DNA from: Massilia sp. erpn
GTDB taxonomy: Bacteria; Pseudomonadota; Gammaproteobacteria; Burkholderiales; Burkholderiaceae_D
Length of the DNA stretch: 64,000 nucleotides
Assembly (NCBI RefSeq): GCF_024400215.1
Contig: NZ_CP053748.1
Location: 3,844,001 to 3,908,000, forward strand
Direction: 5' to 3'
This document shows, one piece after another, positions 54,125 through 61,943 of the stretch; the stretch's first letter is position 1, and every line of letters begins with the position of its first letter. Below the pieces are notes generated by a model. It ran no database searches, was not told where the DNA came from, and saw only the letters and a list, made by a program, of their open reading frames with translations. A program made the position numbers and the translations under genes.

Positions 54125-55750
54125 TCAGTAAAGATCGAAGCCGCCGGCGGTTTTCGGCGCCGCCGCTGCGGTGGTGGCGCCGGCCGCAGCCGGTTCAGCC
54201 GAGGCTTGCGGCGCGGCGGCCGGTGCGGCTTTCGACTGTTTGCGGCCTTCCATCTGGCCGTTCAGGAAGAAGTCGCTGCGGCTTGGCTCGATATAGCCGT
54301 CGGTGGGCAGGCTGTAGTCAGGCGGCAGCGGCTTGACCATGCGCGGCGTGATGATGAACACCAGCTCCGAGCGGTCGGTCTGGAAGTCGCTGCTGCGGAA
54401 CAGGGCGCCCAGAACCGGCACTTCGCCCAGCACCGGCAAGGCCTTGATATTGGTGCTGACGTTGTTCTTGATCAGGCCACCGATGGCGAAGCTCTGGCCG
54501 TCGTACAGCTGCACCGTGGTGGCGGCGCGGCGCGTGGTGAACGAAGGCAGGATGGCGGTGGTGTTGATGCCGGTGGCGCTGATGCCGATGCCTTCCTTGT
54601 TCAGTTCCGAGACTTCGGGCGCCACTTTCAGGTTGATGCGCCCGCCTGCCAGCACGGTGGGCGTGAACTTCACGGCCACGCCGAACTCTTTTTCCTCCAG
54701 CGTGATGGTGGGGATGCCATTGCTGTTGGTCTGGCTGACCGGGATGAAAATCTTGCCGCCCGCGAGGAAGCTGGCTTCCTGGCCGCTGATGGCCATCAGG
54801 GTGGGCTCGGCCAGCACCTTCACCAGGCCGTCGCGCTTCTGCGCGTCAATGGACAGGAAGTTGCCGTTGCGGCTGTTGCCGGCGCCCAGCGTGCTGGGAT
54901 TATTGCTGAGCAGATTGGACAACATGCTATAGGTCCAGTTGCCATTGCTCTTGCTCAGCCCCAGGCTGGAGCCCAGCTGGTCGACCAGGGTTTTCGACAC
55001 CTCGGCCACTTTCACTTCCAGCATGACCTGCTGTGGCGCGGCGATCGACAGCATATTGATGACCTTGGGGGAAATGCCGGTTTGCGCGTCGGGCTGGGCG
55101 CCGGGCATGGCCATCGGCATGGCGGCGGGCGCTGCCGCTGCTGCCGCGCCGCCACTGCCATTGCTGTTGCCGGCGGTAGCGTTCTGGGTGCGCGCGGTGC
55201 GCTGCACATAGGCGTTGGCCAGGGCCAGGATCTGGTCGGCCCTGGTCACGTCCGGCACGGTGCCCGTCAACACCAGGGCATCGGCGGCGGCCGACACCTG
55301 CACGTCCTTGTCGTTGCCCATCATCTGGTTGATGCGCGCCTGCAGGGCGGCGGTGTCGATGCCCACCGTGATGTCGACGATGGTGGCGTCGCCGTTTTTG
55401 GCCCACAGAATCAGGTTGGTGGTGCCCACCGATTTGCCCAGCATATAGATCTCGCTGGGATTGAGCAGGATCACGTCCGCGATATGGGCGTCGCCCACCG
55501 ACATGCGGGCTGCCGGATAGGGCAGGCGCATCAGCGTGGATTTGCCTTCGGACAGCGTCACCTGGGGCGCCAGATCGGTGCGGCCGGCGGCCGATACGGC
55601 GGGGGCGGCCGGCGCCGCGGTCATGGCTTTCTGTTTGCCTGCCTTGGCCGGAGCGGGGCTTTCGGCCGGGGTGGCGGCCAGGGCCGGCAGGGCGGCGGCC
55701 AGCATGCAAGCCAGGATGGCAGTCTGCGGCGCGGTACGGATCGGTTTCAT
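54125..55750 (-). CDS. cpaC: Tad pilus outer-membrane secretin CpaC/RcpA
   Basis: The 541-residue precursor has a signal peptide, an N-terminal T2SS/T3SS N-domain (SEGKSTLMRLPYPAARMSVGDAHIADV), a BON-like domain (about residues 145-190) and a secretin domain. The latter shows VLAEPTLMAISGQEASFLAGG and ends with LVFIITPRMVKPL. It forms the ring through which the Flp pilus passes the outer membrane. A Gly/Ser/Ala-rich insert (about residues 195-225) is a linker. Confidence 0.93.
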   Translation of the reverse strand: MKPIRTAPQTAILACMLAAALPALAATPAESPAPAKAGKQKAMTAAPAAPAVSAAGRTDLAPQVTLSEGKSTLMRLPYPAARMSVGDAHIADVILLNPSEIYMLGKSVGTTNLILWAKNGDATIVDITVGIDTAALQARINQMMGNDKDVQVSAAADALVLTGTVPDVTRADQILALANAYVQRTARTQNATAGNSNGSGGAAAAAAPAAMPMAMPGAQPDAQTGISPKVINMLSIAAPQQVMLEVKVAEVSKTLVDQLGSSLGLSKSNGNWTYSMLSNLLSNNPSTLGAGNSRNGNFLSIDAQKRDGLVKVLAEPTLMAISGQEASFLAGGKIFIPVSQTNSNGIPTITLEEKEFGVAVKFTPTVLAGGRINLKVAPEVSELNKEGIGISATGINTTAILPSFTTRRAATTVQLYDGQSFAIGGLIKNNVSTNIKALPVLGEVPVLGALFRSSDFQTDRSELVFIITPRMVKPLPPDYSLPTDGYIEPSRSDFFLNGQMEGRKQSKAAPAAAPQASAEPAAAGATTAAAAPKTAGGFDLY

Positions 55751-55769
55751 GGGATAGCTCCTGTAGTCG

Positions 55770-56612
55770 TCAGAATTGCTGGCTGCTGCGTTCCAGCCCC
55801 TTGATCATTTCCACTTTTTCGCCCTGGGGCACGACGGCGATGCGGCGCGCCACCGGTTTCGGCGCCGGCGCCTTGGCCACGGCGGGCGCCGGGGCGGGCT
55901 GCTGGCCGGTGAGCAGGGTGGACTTGGTGGCGCCGGTGGTTTTGGCCGGGTCGGGATCAACCTGATTGCGCAGCACCAGGGACAGGGTGCCGACGCTGCG
56001 CGCCAGATCCAGTTTCTCCACCTGTTCCGGCGTCAGTTCCAGCGTGACGGCGTTGACCACCTTGGGCTTGGTTTCGTCGCGGCTCGATTCCTGGGCCACG
56101 GCCAGCACCAGAATGCGTTCCAGCACGATCTTGGAGATGCTCGCTTCGCGGTTGCCCTGGGCTTTCAGATTCTCTTCCTGGGTATTGACCAGGATGTCGA
56201 CGAAGTTGCCGGGCAGGGCGAAGCCGGCCACGCCGATCACATCGTTGACGCGTACCGTCATGGCGCGCTTGCCTTCGGCCACCACGGCGGACAGGCCGCC
56301 CTGGGTGCCGGGAGGCGCCAGCTTGCTTTCCAGCAGAGGCTCGCCGCGCTGGATGCTGGCGCGCGTGACGCGCGAAGCCAGGACTTTGGGATCGTTGATG
56401 GCGCCCGGGGGCGTCACGCTGGCCGGCCAGTCCACCATGCGGATCATGTCCGGATTGATGCGGGCGCCCAGGCTGATATCGGTCTGGGCCACGGCCACCT
56501 TGCTGGTGCTGCCCGCCGCCTGGGCGTTGATCCACTGGGCCGCCATCACCACGGCCAGGAAGGCCAGTGCGATGGCGACGATCATCATGATGAGTGCGCG
56601 AGTGTTTCTCAT
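55770..56612 (-). CDS. cpaB: Flp pilus assembly protein CpaB/RcpC
   Basis: The 280-residue protein has one N-terminal membrane segment, a SAF domain (about residues 38-105) and the RcpC/CpaB region with GKRAMTVRVNDVIGVAGFALPGNFVDIL. CpaB-type proteins are periplasmic and stabilise the secretin. It lies 19 bases upstream of cpaC. Confidence 0.92.
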   Translation of the reverse strand: MRNTRALIMMIVAIALAFLAVVMAAQWINAQAAGSTSKVAVAQTDISLGARINPDMIRMVDWPASVTPPGAINDPKVLASRVTRASIQRGEPLLESKLAPPGTQGGLSAVVAEGKRAMTVRVNDVIGVAGFALPGNFVDILVNTQEENLKAQGNREASISKIVLERILVLAVAQESSRDETKPKVVNAVTLELTPEQVEKLDLARSVGTLSLVLRNQVDPDPAKTTGATKSTLLTGQQPAPAPAVAKAPAPKPVARRIAVVPQGEKVEMIKGLERSSQQF

Positions 56613-56639
56613 TTTATTTCCCCTTGCTGTCTTGGCCGG

Positions 56640-57950
56640 TCAGGCGCCAGCGAAATAGTTGTCCCATGCCCAGGCCAGCAGTTCGGAGCTGAGCTCCGGC
56701 GGGCGGCCTTCGTAAGCGGCCAGGTCGCGCAGCTGGCAGACCAGGTCGCGCGGGTAGCAGGCCATCAGCGGACGCTGCTCCCGTTCGTGGTGGGCCAGCA
56801 GCCAGGCAAAGGCTTCCGGCGCGAATGCGATGCCCAGGCGTTCGCAGACCTGGCGGAACACGGTCTCGTACTGGACTGGGGTGAGCGCATCGATATGGAT
56901 CTTGTAGCCCAGGCGGCGCAGGAAGGAGCCGTCGGCCAGCGATTCGGGCGGCAGGTTGGAGGAGAACACCACCACCACGTCGAAAGGCACGGGGAATTTG
57001 TAGCCGTTCTGCAGCGACAGGTAATCGACCTGGCGGTCCAGCGGCACGATCCAGCGGTTCATCAGCTCCGTGGCCGAGCAGCGCTGGCGGCCCAGATCGT
57101 CGATGATGAAGATGCCGCCATTGGCTTTCAGGTGCGGCGGCGCCTGGTACAGGCGGGTGGTGGCGTCGAAGCGCAGGTCCAGCATGTCCAGCGTCAGTTC
57201 GCCGCCGGTCAGCACGGCGGGACGCTGGGTGCGCACCCAGCGCTGGTCGCGCGGCGCGCGGCGGTCGTACAGACGCTCGCCGCCCTCCTGGTCCGGCACC
57301 ACATGGTGCACCACCGGGTCGAACAGCGGCACCACGTCGCCGTCGATCAGCAGGGCATAGGGCACGGCGATATGGCCGTTGAGCAGGCCGTTCAGGCGTT
57401 CGGCGAGGAAGGTCTTGCCGCTGCCGGCCGGGCCGTGCACGAAGATGGCGCGGCCCGAATTCATGGCGGCGCCCAGCTTGTCCAGCACCAGCGGATCGGC
57501 GACGATGCCGTCGAAGGCCAGCGCCATGTGTTCGCGGCCCACGCGCATGCCGGCTACGCTGCAGGAACGCACGCGCGCCACGTAGTCGCTGAAGGCGACC
57601 GGGGCCGGGCCGGCATAGCTGTCGCGCCGTTCGTATTCGGCGGCGCGGGCGCGGCCGGCGTCGCTCAGGTTGTAGACCAGGTCGGCGTCGGTGTTGCTGG
57701 CGCCGCGGCGCACGGCCTCGCACATGCGTTCGGTGCGCAGGAAGGTCAGCAGGGGATCGAGCACGCTGACCGGCAGTTTCAGATGCGAGGACAGTTCGCT
57801 CAGGCGCACCTGGCCGCGCTGGTACAACACCTTGCTCACCAGCTCCACCAGATACAGGAAGGGCAGGCCGGTTTCCTCCACGCTGCGCGGGGCGGGTGCG
57901 CGCAGCGGGTCGTCGGTCCAGACGCGGCTGATGTGGTCATCGGGGGGCAT
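56640..57950 (-). CDS. AAA+ ATPase of the Tad locus
   Basis: This 436-residue protein has an N-terminal winged-helix-like part (about residues 20-100, with GQVRLSELSSHLKLPVSVLDPLL) and an AAA+ domain with Walker A GPAGSGKTFLAERL and Walker B GGIFIIDDLGRQ, followed by FSSNLPPESLADGSFLRRLGYKI as sensor/arginine region. I start at 57950, where AGGAG lies 5 bases upstream. It is not one of the classic Tad motor proteins. Its place inside the pilus operon suggests a chaperone or regulatory role. Confidence 0.82.
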   Translation of the reverse strand: MPPDDHISRVWTDDPLRAPAPRSVEETGLPFLYLVELVSKVLYQRGQVRLSELSSHLKLPVSVLDPLLTFLRTERMCEAVRRGASNTDADLVYNLSDAGRARAAEYERRDSYAGPAPVAFSDYVARVRSCSVAGMRVGREHMALAFDGIVADPLVLDKLGAAMNSGRAIFVHGPAGSGKTFLAERLNGLLNGHIAVPYALLIDGDVVPLFDPVVHHVVPDQEGGERLYDRRAPRDQRWVRTQRPAVLTGGELTLDMLDLRFDATTRLYQAPPHLKANGGIFIIDDLGRQRCSATELMNRWIVPLDRQVDYLSLQNGYKFPVPFDVVVVFSSNLPPESLADGSFLRRLGYKIHIDALTPVQYETVFRQVCERLGIAFAPEAFAWLLAHHEREQRPLMACYPRDLVCQLRDLAAYEGRPPELSSELLAWAWDNYFAGA

Positions 57951-57967
57951 GGCGGCTCCTTGCGGCA

Positions 57968-58621
57968 TCAAAAGATCAGGGGAATCACGCGGTACTTCAC
58001 CTGTTCCATATAGCTGCGGTACTCCGCCGCCTGGGACAGGAAACGCTCTTCGCGGCGTAGCCGCACCACCAGCAGCAGGGCCGCCGTCAGGCATACCAGC
58101 AGGTTGGCGAGGCTGGTATTGGCCAGCACATAGCCGCAATAGGACAGCAGATAGCTGGCGTAGAGCGGATGGCGCACCACGCTGTACAGGCCGCGCGTCT
58201 TGATCTGGCGCTGCGCCGCCACCAGGCCGAAGCTGCGGTTGAGCGAGAGCAGGCCGCCGATCTGCAGCACGATGCCGGCCACCAGAATCAGCTTGGCGGC
58301 GGGCAGCAAGGCCCAGCCGGCTGGCGCGAAGAACAGCGGCGCGGCGGTGCAGCCGATGGCCAGGCCCCAGTCGAGCGGCGAATGCGAGACCTTGACCGGC
58401 TCGGAGCGCAGCAGGAAAAGCAGGGCCACCAGGGTTTCGGAGGCGAAGAACAGCAGATAGGACCAGTCGCCGCTATGGCGGAAGCCTTGCACATGGGCCC
58501 AGGCGAACAAGGCCCAGGCGCAGGCCAGCACGGCGCCCAGCAGCAGATTGGTGCGGCGCGAGGCGAGGGGGACGGCTTGGCGCATGGTGGACAGCTCCTT
58601 GGTATCGGTGGTCGGGTTCAT
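57968..58621 (-). CDS. Isoprenylcysteine carboxyl methyltransferase (ICMT)-type membrane methyltransferase
   Basis: The 217-residue protein has about five hydrophobic segments and the ICMT/phospholipid methyltransferase signature GLYSVVRHPLYASYLL followed by EERFLSQAAEYRSYMEQVKYRVIPLIF, which binds S-adenosylmethionine. Bacterial members methylate lipids or small molecules, usually of unknown identity. The ATG overlaps the cpaA stop (ATGA), so it is truly part of the pilus operon. It might methylate a pilin or a lipid; pilin N-methylation in other type IV systems is normally done by the peptidase itself. Confidence 0.82.
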   Translation of the reverse strand: MNPTTDTKELSTMRQAVPLASRRTNLLLGAVLACAWALFAWAHVQGFRHSGDWSYLLFFASETLVALLFLLRSEPVKVSHSPLDWGLAIGCTAAPLFFAPAGWALLPAAKLILVAGIVLQIGGLLSLNRSFGLVAAQRQIKTRGLYSVVRHPLYASYLLSYCGYVLANTSLANLLVCLTAALLLVVRLRREERFLSQAAEYRSYMEQVKYRVIPLIF

Positions 58622-59211
58622 AGCAGCACGCTCCAGCCGGAAGTGCGTACCAGCACGAGGTAGAGCACGGTGCCGCTGGCGATGGCGATGGCGTAAGCCA
58701 GCTTGCCGCTCGGCGCGGCCGGCGCTGCAATCTGCGCGCCGTCGCCGCCGATGGCGCGCAGGGCGCTGTTCAGCAGCAGCACGCGGGTATTGCCCAGCAC
58801 CTTGCGCAGCGAGCCTTGCCACAGCGCGGCCACGATCGACAGCACGCCGCCGGCCATCATGCTGAACAGGGCGGCGCCGACGATTTCCTCGGGGCCGAGG
58901 AAGGCGCCCACCATGGCCATCAGCTTGACGTCGCCGGCGCCCATGGCGCCCAGCGCATACATGGGCAGCAGCAGCAGCAGGCCGAGGGCCAGGCCGGAGG
59001 CGGAGCTGAGCAGGCCGAGCGAGCCGAAAGGCTCGGCGTACAAGCCGGCGCCCGGCGTCAGCGTGGCCTGCAGGGCCAGGCCGGCCAGCGCGCCCCACAG
59101 CACCAGCTGGTTGGGGATGCGGCGGGCCCGCACATCGTGCCAGACGGCGCCGGCCAGCAGGCCGCCCAGTACCAGCATTGGCAGCAGGGCAGGCAGGGTC
59201 AGGGCTTTCAT
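58618..59211 (-). CDS. cpaA: Prepilin peptidase CpaA/TadV (A24 family)
   Basis: This 197-residue membrane protease has the two aspartate motifs of the A24 family: HDVRARRIPN near residue 25 and GAGDVKLMA in the middle. There is no N-terminal methylase domain, as expected for Tad-type peptidases. It cleaves the Flp and TadE/F leaders. GGAGGCTGCC precedes the ATG, which overlaps the stop of the PAP2 gene. Confidence 0.93.
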   Translation of the reverse strand: MKALTLPALLPMLVLGGLLAGAVWHDVRARRIPNQLVLWGALAGLALQATLTPGAGLYAEPFGSLGLLSSASGLALGLLLLLPMYALGAMGAGDVKLMAMVGAFLGPEEIVGAALFSMMAGGVLSIVAALWQGSLRKVLGNTRVLLLNSALRAIGGDGAQIAAPAAPSGKLAYAIAIASGTVLYLVLVRTSGWSVLL

Positions 59212-60332
59212 GGCAGCCTCCTTTGCAGCACGCTGCGCACGATGCGGCCGCCGACCAGCAGATTCAGACGGCGCGGTGCGGGTTCTTGCAGGGCCAGCAG
59301 CTTGCCCACGGCCAGCCAGATCAGCAGGGCGCCGAGTGCGCCGGCATAGCCGTCCACCGCGTAATGCCAGCCCAGGTGCACGGACCCGGCCAGAATCAAG
59401 AGGGCGAACACGCTGAGCGCGATGCCGGCTTTGCGGTTCAGGCGCCAGCCCAGGAGCGCCAGCAGCATGGAACTGGCCACGTGCATGCTGGGCATGGCCG
59501 AGATGCTCAGGCCGGACACGCCGATCTGGTGCTTGTAGTCGTTCCACAGCAGTTTTTGCACGTCCAGGGCCAGCACGGGGATCTGGCGGTCGGCTGCCTG
59601 CAGATAGTGCAGCAGGCCGGCGTAGGGGTCGGGGCCGCCCAGCACCAGGGCGTAGTAGCAGGGGCCGACCGAAGAGAAGCAGATCGCCAGCACGTTGCCG
59701 AGCAGGATCCAGCTCAGCACAAAGCTCAGCAGGAACTGCATGCGCAGCCTGGCGTGCTCCATGCTGAAGGCCATCCAGTACAGGGTGGCAAACATGATGA
59801 AGAACCACAGGTGGTAATTCAGGTTGACCACGGCCGTCAGCAGCGGATGGCCGAACAGCATTTGCAGCCAGACCCAGGGCTGGACGCCGCCATGCAGGGC
59901 AGCGTCCAGCTGCGACAGCTGGCTGTCCCAGGCGAAGGGCTGGAAGAGCGGCACGGCGGCCTTGATGATGGTGAAGGCCGAGGCGAACAGCGGCATCATC
60001 AGCAGCACCGGCAGCGCAAACAGCAGGCGCTGGCGCGTCAGGTACTGGCGCAGCTGGCGACCCAGATAGCGCAGCAGGTGGGCCGGACGCACGCACAGCA
60101 TCACATACAGCGCGTAGGCGGTGAGCGCGCAGATCGGGCCGATCACCAGGGAACCGAGGAATTCTTCCGCCTGCATGGTGTTGCGGTAGTGGGCCGGGTA
60201 GCGGTGGTACAGCGTCAGGGCCAGCGCGAAGTGCAGGGCGACGATGGCCAGCAGCCAGGCATGGGCGCGCAGCACGGGGCGCAACTCGTAGCCCAGGGTG
60301 ACGGCGCGGCGGAGGGTGGCGGCGGTGTTCAT
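59208..60332 (-). CDS. PAP2-superfamily membrane phosphatase/phosphotransferase
   Basis: The 374-residue protein has about eight membrane segments and the PAP2_3 (Aur1-like) active-site motifs SAMPSMHVA and HLGWHYAVDGYAG, in which the histidines act on a phosphoester. Such enzymes dephosphorylate or transfer head groups of lipid phosphates. Coupling on both sides (ATGA overlaps with a pilin gene and with cpaA) places it firmly in the pilus operon. It is not a usual Tad component. It might modify a lipid or glycan attached to the pilus. Confidence 0.85.
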   Translation of the reverse strand: MNTAATLRRAVTLGYELRPVLRAHAWLLAIVALHFALALTLYHRYPAHYRNTMQAEEFLGSLVIGPICALTAYALYVMLCVRPAHLLRYLGRQLRQYLTRQRLLFALPVLLMMPLFASAFTIIKAAVPLFQPFAWDSQLSQLDAALHGGVQPWVWLQMLFGHPLLTAVVNLNYHLWFFIMFATLYWMAFSMEHARLRMQFLLSFVLSWILLGNVLAICFSSVGPCYYALVLGGPDPYAGLLHYLQAADRQIPVLALDVQKLLWNDYKHQIGVSGLSISAMPSMHVASSMLLALLGWRLNRKAGIALSVFALLILAGSVHLGWHYAVDGYAGALGALLIWLAVGKLLALQEPAPRRLNLLVGGRIVRSVLQRRLP

Positions 60333-60505
60333 TGCATGGCCAGGATGACCTGGTCCTTGATGTAGTTGTACAGGCTGGCGACCTGGGCGCCCACCGTCGT
60401 CACGCTGGCAAAGATGACCACCACGATCAGGGAGGCGAGCAGGGCATATTCGATGGCGGAGACGGCGGATTCGTCGTCGAGGAAGCGGCTGAGGCAGTTG
60501 TTCAC
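60329..60505 (-). CDS. Flp-family type IVb pilin, variant processing site
   Basis: This 58-residue ORF starts with GTG at 60505, preceded by GGAGAACCATC, and overlaps the PAP2 start by four bases. It encodes DDESAVSAIEYALLASLIVVVIFA, the Flp pilin core with E+5 and Y+6. The residue before the predicted cleavage is alanine instead of the usual glycine, so processing may be slower or this may be a minor pilin. Confidence 0.82.
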   Translation of the reverse strand: MNNCLSRFLDDESAVSAIEYALLASLIVVVIFASVTTVGAQVASLYNYIKDQVILAMQ

Positions 60506-60570
60506 GATGGTTCTCCGCGCAAGAGAGGGGATTGCGTCCGGAACCGGGCAGGTTCCGGACGCGCGGCAGG

Positions 60571-60744
60571 TCAGGCGTTGGCCGTGGTCAGCTTGGTGCC
60601 GACAGCAGTGAAGGTTTTGTTCAACTGGGTGCCGACGATGGTGACGGCGCCGATGATCACCACGGCGATCAGGGCTGCAATCAGGCCGTATTCGATGGCG
60701 GTGACACCTTGCTCGTCGCGCAGGAAGTTTTTAATCGCGTTCAT
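60571..60744 (-). CDS. flp: Flp-family type IVb pilin (major pilin candidate)
   Basis: The 57-residue prepilin has the complete Flp motif DEQGVTAIEYGLIAALIAVVII, with cleavage expected after G and then VTAIEY. The hydrophobic helix is followed by a short TQLNKTFTAV tail typical of major Flp pilins. AAAGGAAACATC precedes the ATG at 60744. Its canonical site makes it the likely main subunit. Confidence 0.92.
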   Translation of the reverse strand: MNAIKNFLRDEQGVTAIEYGLIAALIAVVIIGAVTIVGTQLNKTFTAVGTKLTTANA

Positions 60745-60816
60745 GATGTTTCCTTTCAGTTGGTGTGAAACGGACTTCAGAAAAATTTGCACTGATGCGG
60801 ACCTGGGGAAGCCGCC

Positions 60817-60963
60817 TCAGATGCTCTTGCCCAGCGCGAGGTAGACGATGATGCAGACTACGGCTCCCAGCGAGGCAACCAGCACGAATTCGTAAAAGGC
60901 GTCGCCGCTCTCATCCCACAGGAAGGTAAAGGGGGTGAAGCTCGGTTTCGTTTCAGTACGCAT
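60817..60963 (-). CDS. Third Flp-like small pilin or pilin-like protein
   Basis: This 48-residue protein has a short charged leader and DESGDAFYEFVLVASLGAVVCIIVYLAL. The glycine and E+5 of the Flp site are kept, but the next residue is F instead of Y and the helix contains a cysteine. GGAGCACAGA lies before the ATG at 60963. It is the first gene of the pilus locus and could be a minor pilin or an assembly factor. Confidence 0.72.
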   Translation of the reverse strand: MRTETKPSFTPFTFLWDESGDAFYEFVLVASLGAVVCIIVYLALGKSI

Positions 60964-61088
60964 TCTGTGCTCCGGTCTGGTTGGGCCTTTGCCTGCTGGT
61001 TTCAGCTGCTGGCGTCTACGCCGTGCTGATGAGTCCATAGTAGGTTTTCGCCCGTTGAGCTACATCAGACAAGTCTCCTTTTCTGGCT

Positions 61089-61102
61089 GGGTGTGCACAC
61101 CC
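61089..61102. promoter_or_regulatory. Perfect 14-base palindrome upstream of the Tad locus
   Basis: GGGTGTGCACACCC lies 126 bases before the first pilin gene in the 269-base gap between it and the LuxR-type response regulator gene. Its symmetry and place suggest a binding site for a dimeric regulator, for example the neighbouring response regulator. On the plus strand it is followed by ATTTTTT, so a terminator reading is also possible. The rest of this gap holds a CCCGCC/GGCGGG stem (about 61171-61196) and a run of nine G (61220-61228). Confidence 0.45.
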
Positions 61103-61232
61103 ATTTTTTGCCCTGCAGACCGGGACATTTGTCACGGTCAAACTTTGTTAATGCAAGGCAATAGACAATGCCCGCCATACATGCTCACGGCGGGACAAAA
61201 GGCAAGGAGAAAAACAGGAGGGGGGGGGCGGC

Positions 61233-61943
61233 TCAGGCTTCGTGCTGGTCCAGGCGGTGGCGGGTGGCAAAAACGTAGAGATCGAGGCGGTTGCTGACGC
61301 CCAGCTTGTGGTAAATCGCTGTCAGGTGGTTGCGCAGCGTGTGTTCGGAGATGAACAGCTGCTGGGCCAGGGCTTTGTTGACGGCGCCGCCGCCGGCCGC
61401 GATCATGCTGCAGATTTTCTTTTCCTTGGCGGTCAGCTGGGCGATTTTCTCCAGCTCCGGGTCTTGCCGCCGCGCCGCCTGCGGATTGCGCATGGCTTCG
61501 AAGACGCGGCCCATCATGGCGCGGTCCAGCCACAATTCGCCCTCGTGGACTTTTTCGATGGCCTTGATCACGGTTTCGGCCGGCTCGTCCTTGCTGACCA
61601 CGCCGCGCACGCCGCCCATCACCGCCTTGTCCAGCAGCTCGCGGTCGCGCGTGCCGCTCAGCACCAGCACCTTGGCGCGCTGGTCGGCCAGCAGGGCCGG
61701 TACGATATCGAGCGAACAGGCGCCGCCCAGGTCGATATCGAGCAGTACCACGTCGGGCGAGACTTCGGCCGCCAGCTCCACCGCGCTGGCACAGTCGCGC
61801 GCCGTGCCGACCACGATCATATGCGCCGCCTCGGTGTCGATCAGGCGGCCCAGGCCCCAAAGCAGGGTCTTGTGGTCGTCCACCAGCATGATGCGGATGC
61901 GCCGGTCGCTGTGCGTCATGGCTGCCTCGTTCGGAGTCGTCAT
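61233..61943 (-). CDS. LuxR/NarL-type response regulator
   Basis: The 236-residue protein has a receiver domain with RIMLVDDHKTLLWGL and the phosphoacceptor in VVLLDIDLGG (D69), and a C-terminal LuxR helix-turn-helix with LTAKEKKICSMIAAGGGAVNKALAQQLFISEHTLRNHLTAIYHKLGVSNR. Its ATG overlaps the stop of the kinase gene (ATGA), so the two make a pair. It lies just upstream of the Tad operon on the same strand and is a plausible regulator of it. Confidence 0.93.
   Translation of the reverse strand: MTTPNEAAMTHSDRRIRIMLVDDHKTLLWGLGRLIDTEAAHMIVVGTARDCASAVELAAEVSPDVVLLDIDLGGACSLDIVPALLADQRAKVLVLSGTRDRELLDKAVMGGVRGVVSKDEPAETVIKAIEKVHEGELWLDRAMMGRVFEAMRNPQAARRQDPELEKIAQLTAKEKKICSMIAAGGGAVNKALAQQLFISEHTLRNHLTAIYHKLGVSNRLDLYVFATRHRLDQHEA

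Noticed and set aside
61220..61228. G9 run considered as phase-variation tract
   Set aside because: It lies between genes, just after the response regulator stop, where length changes would not shift a frame; a promoter role is not evident.
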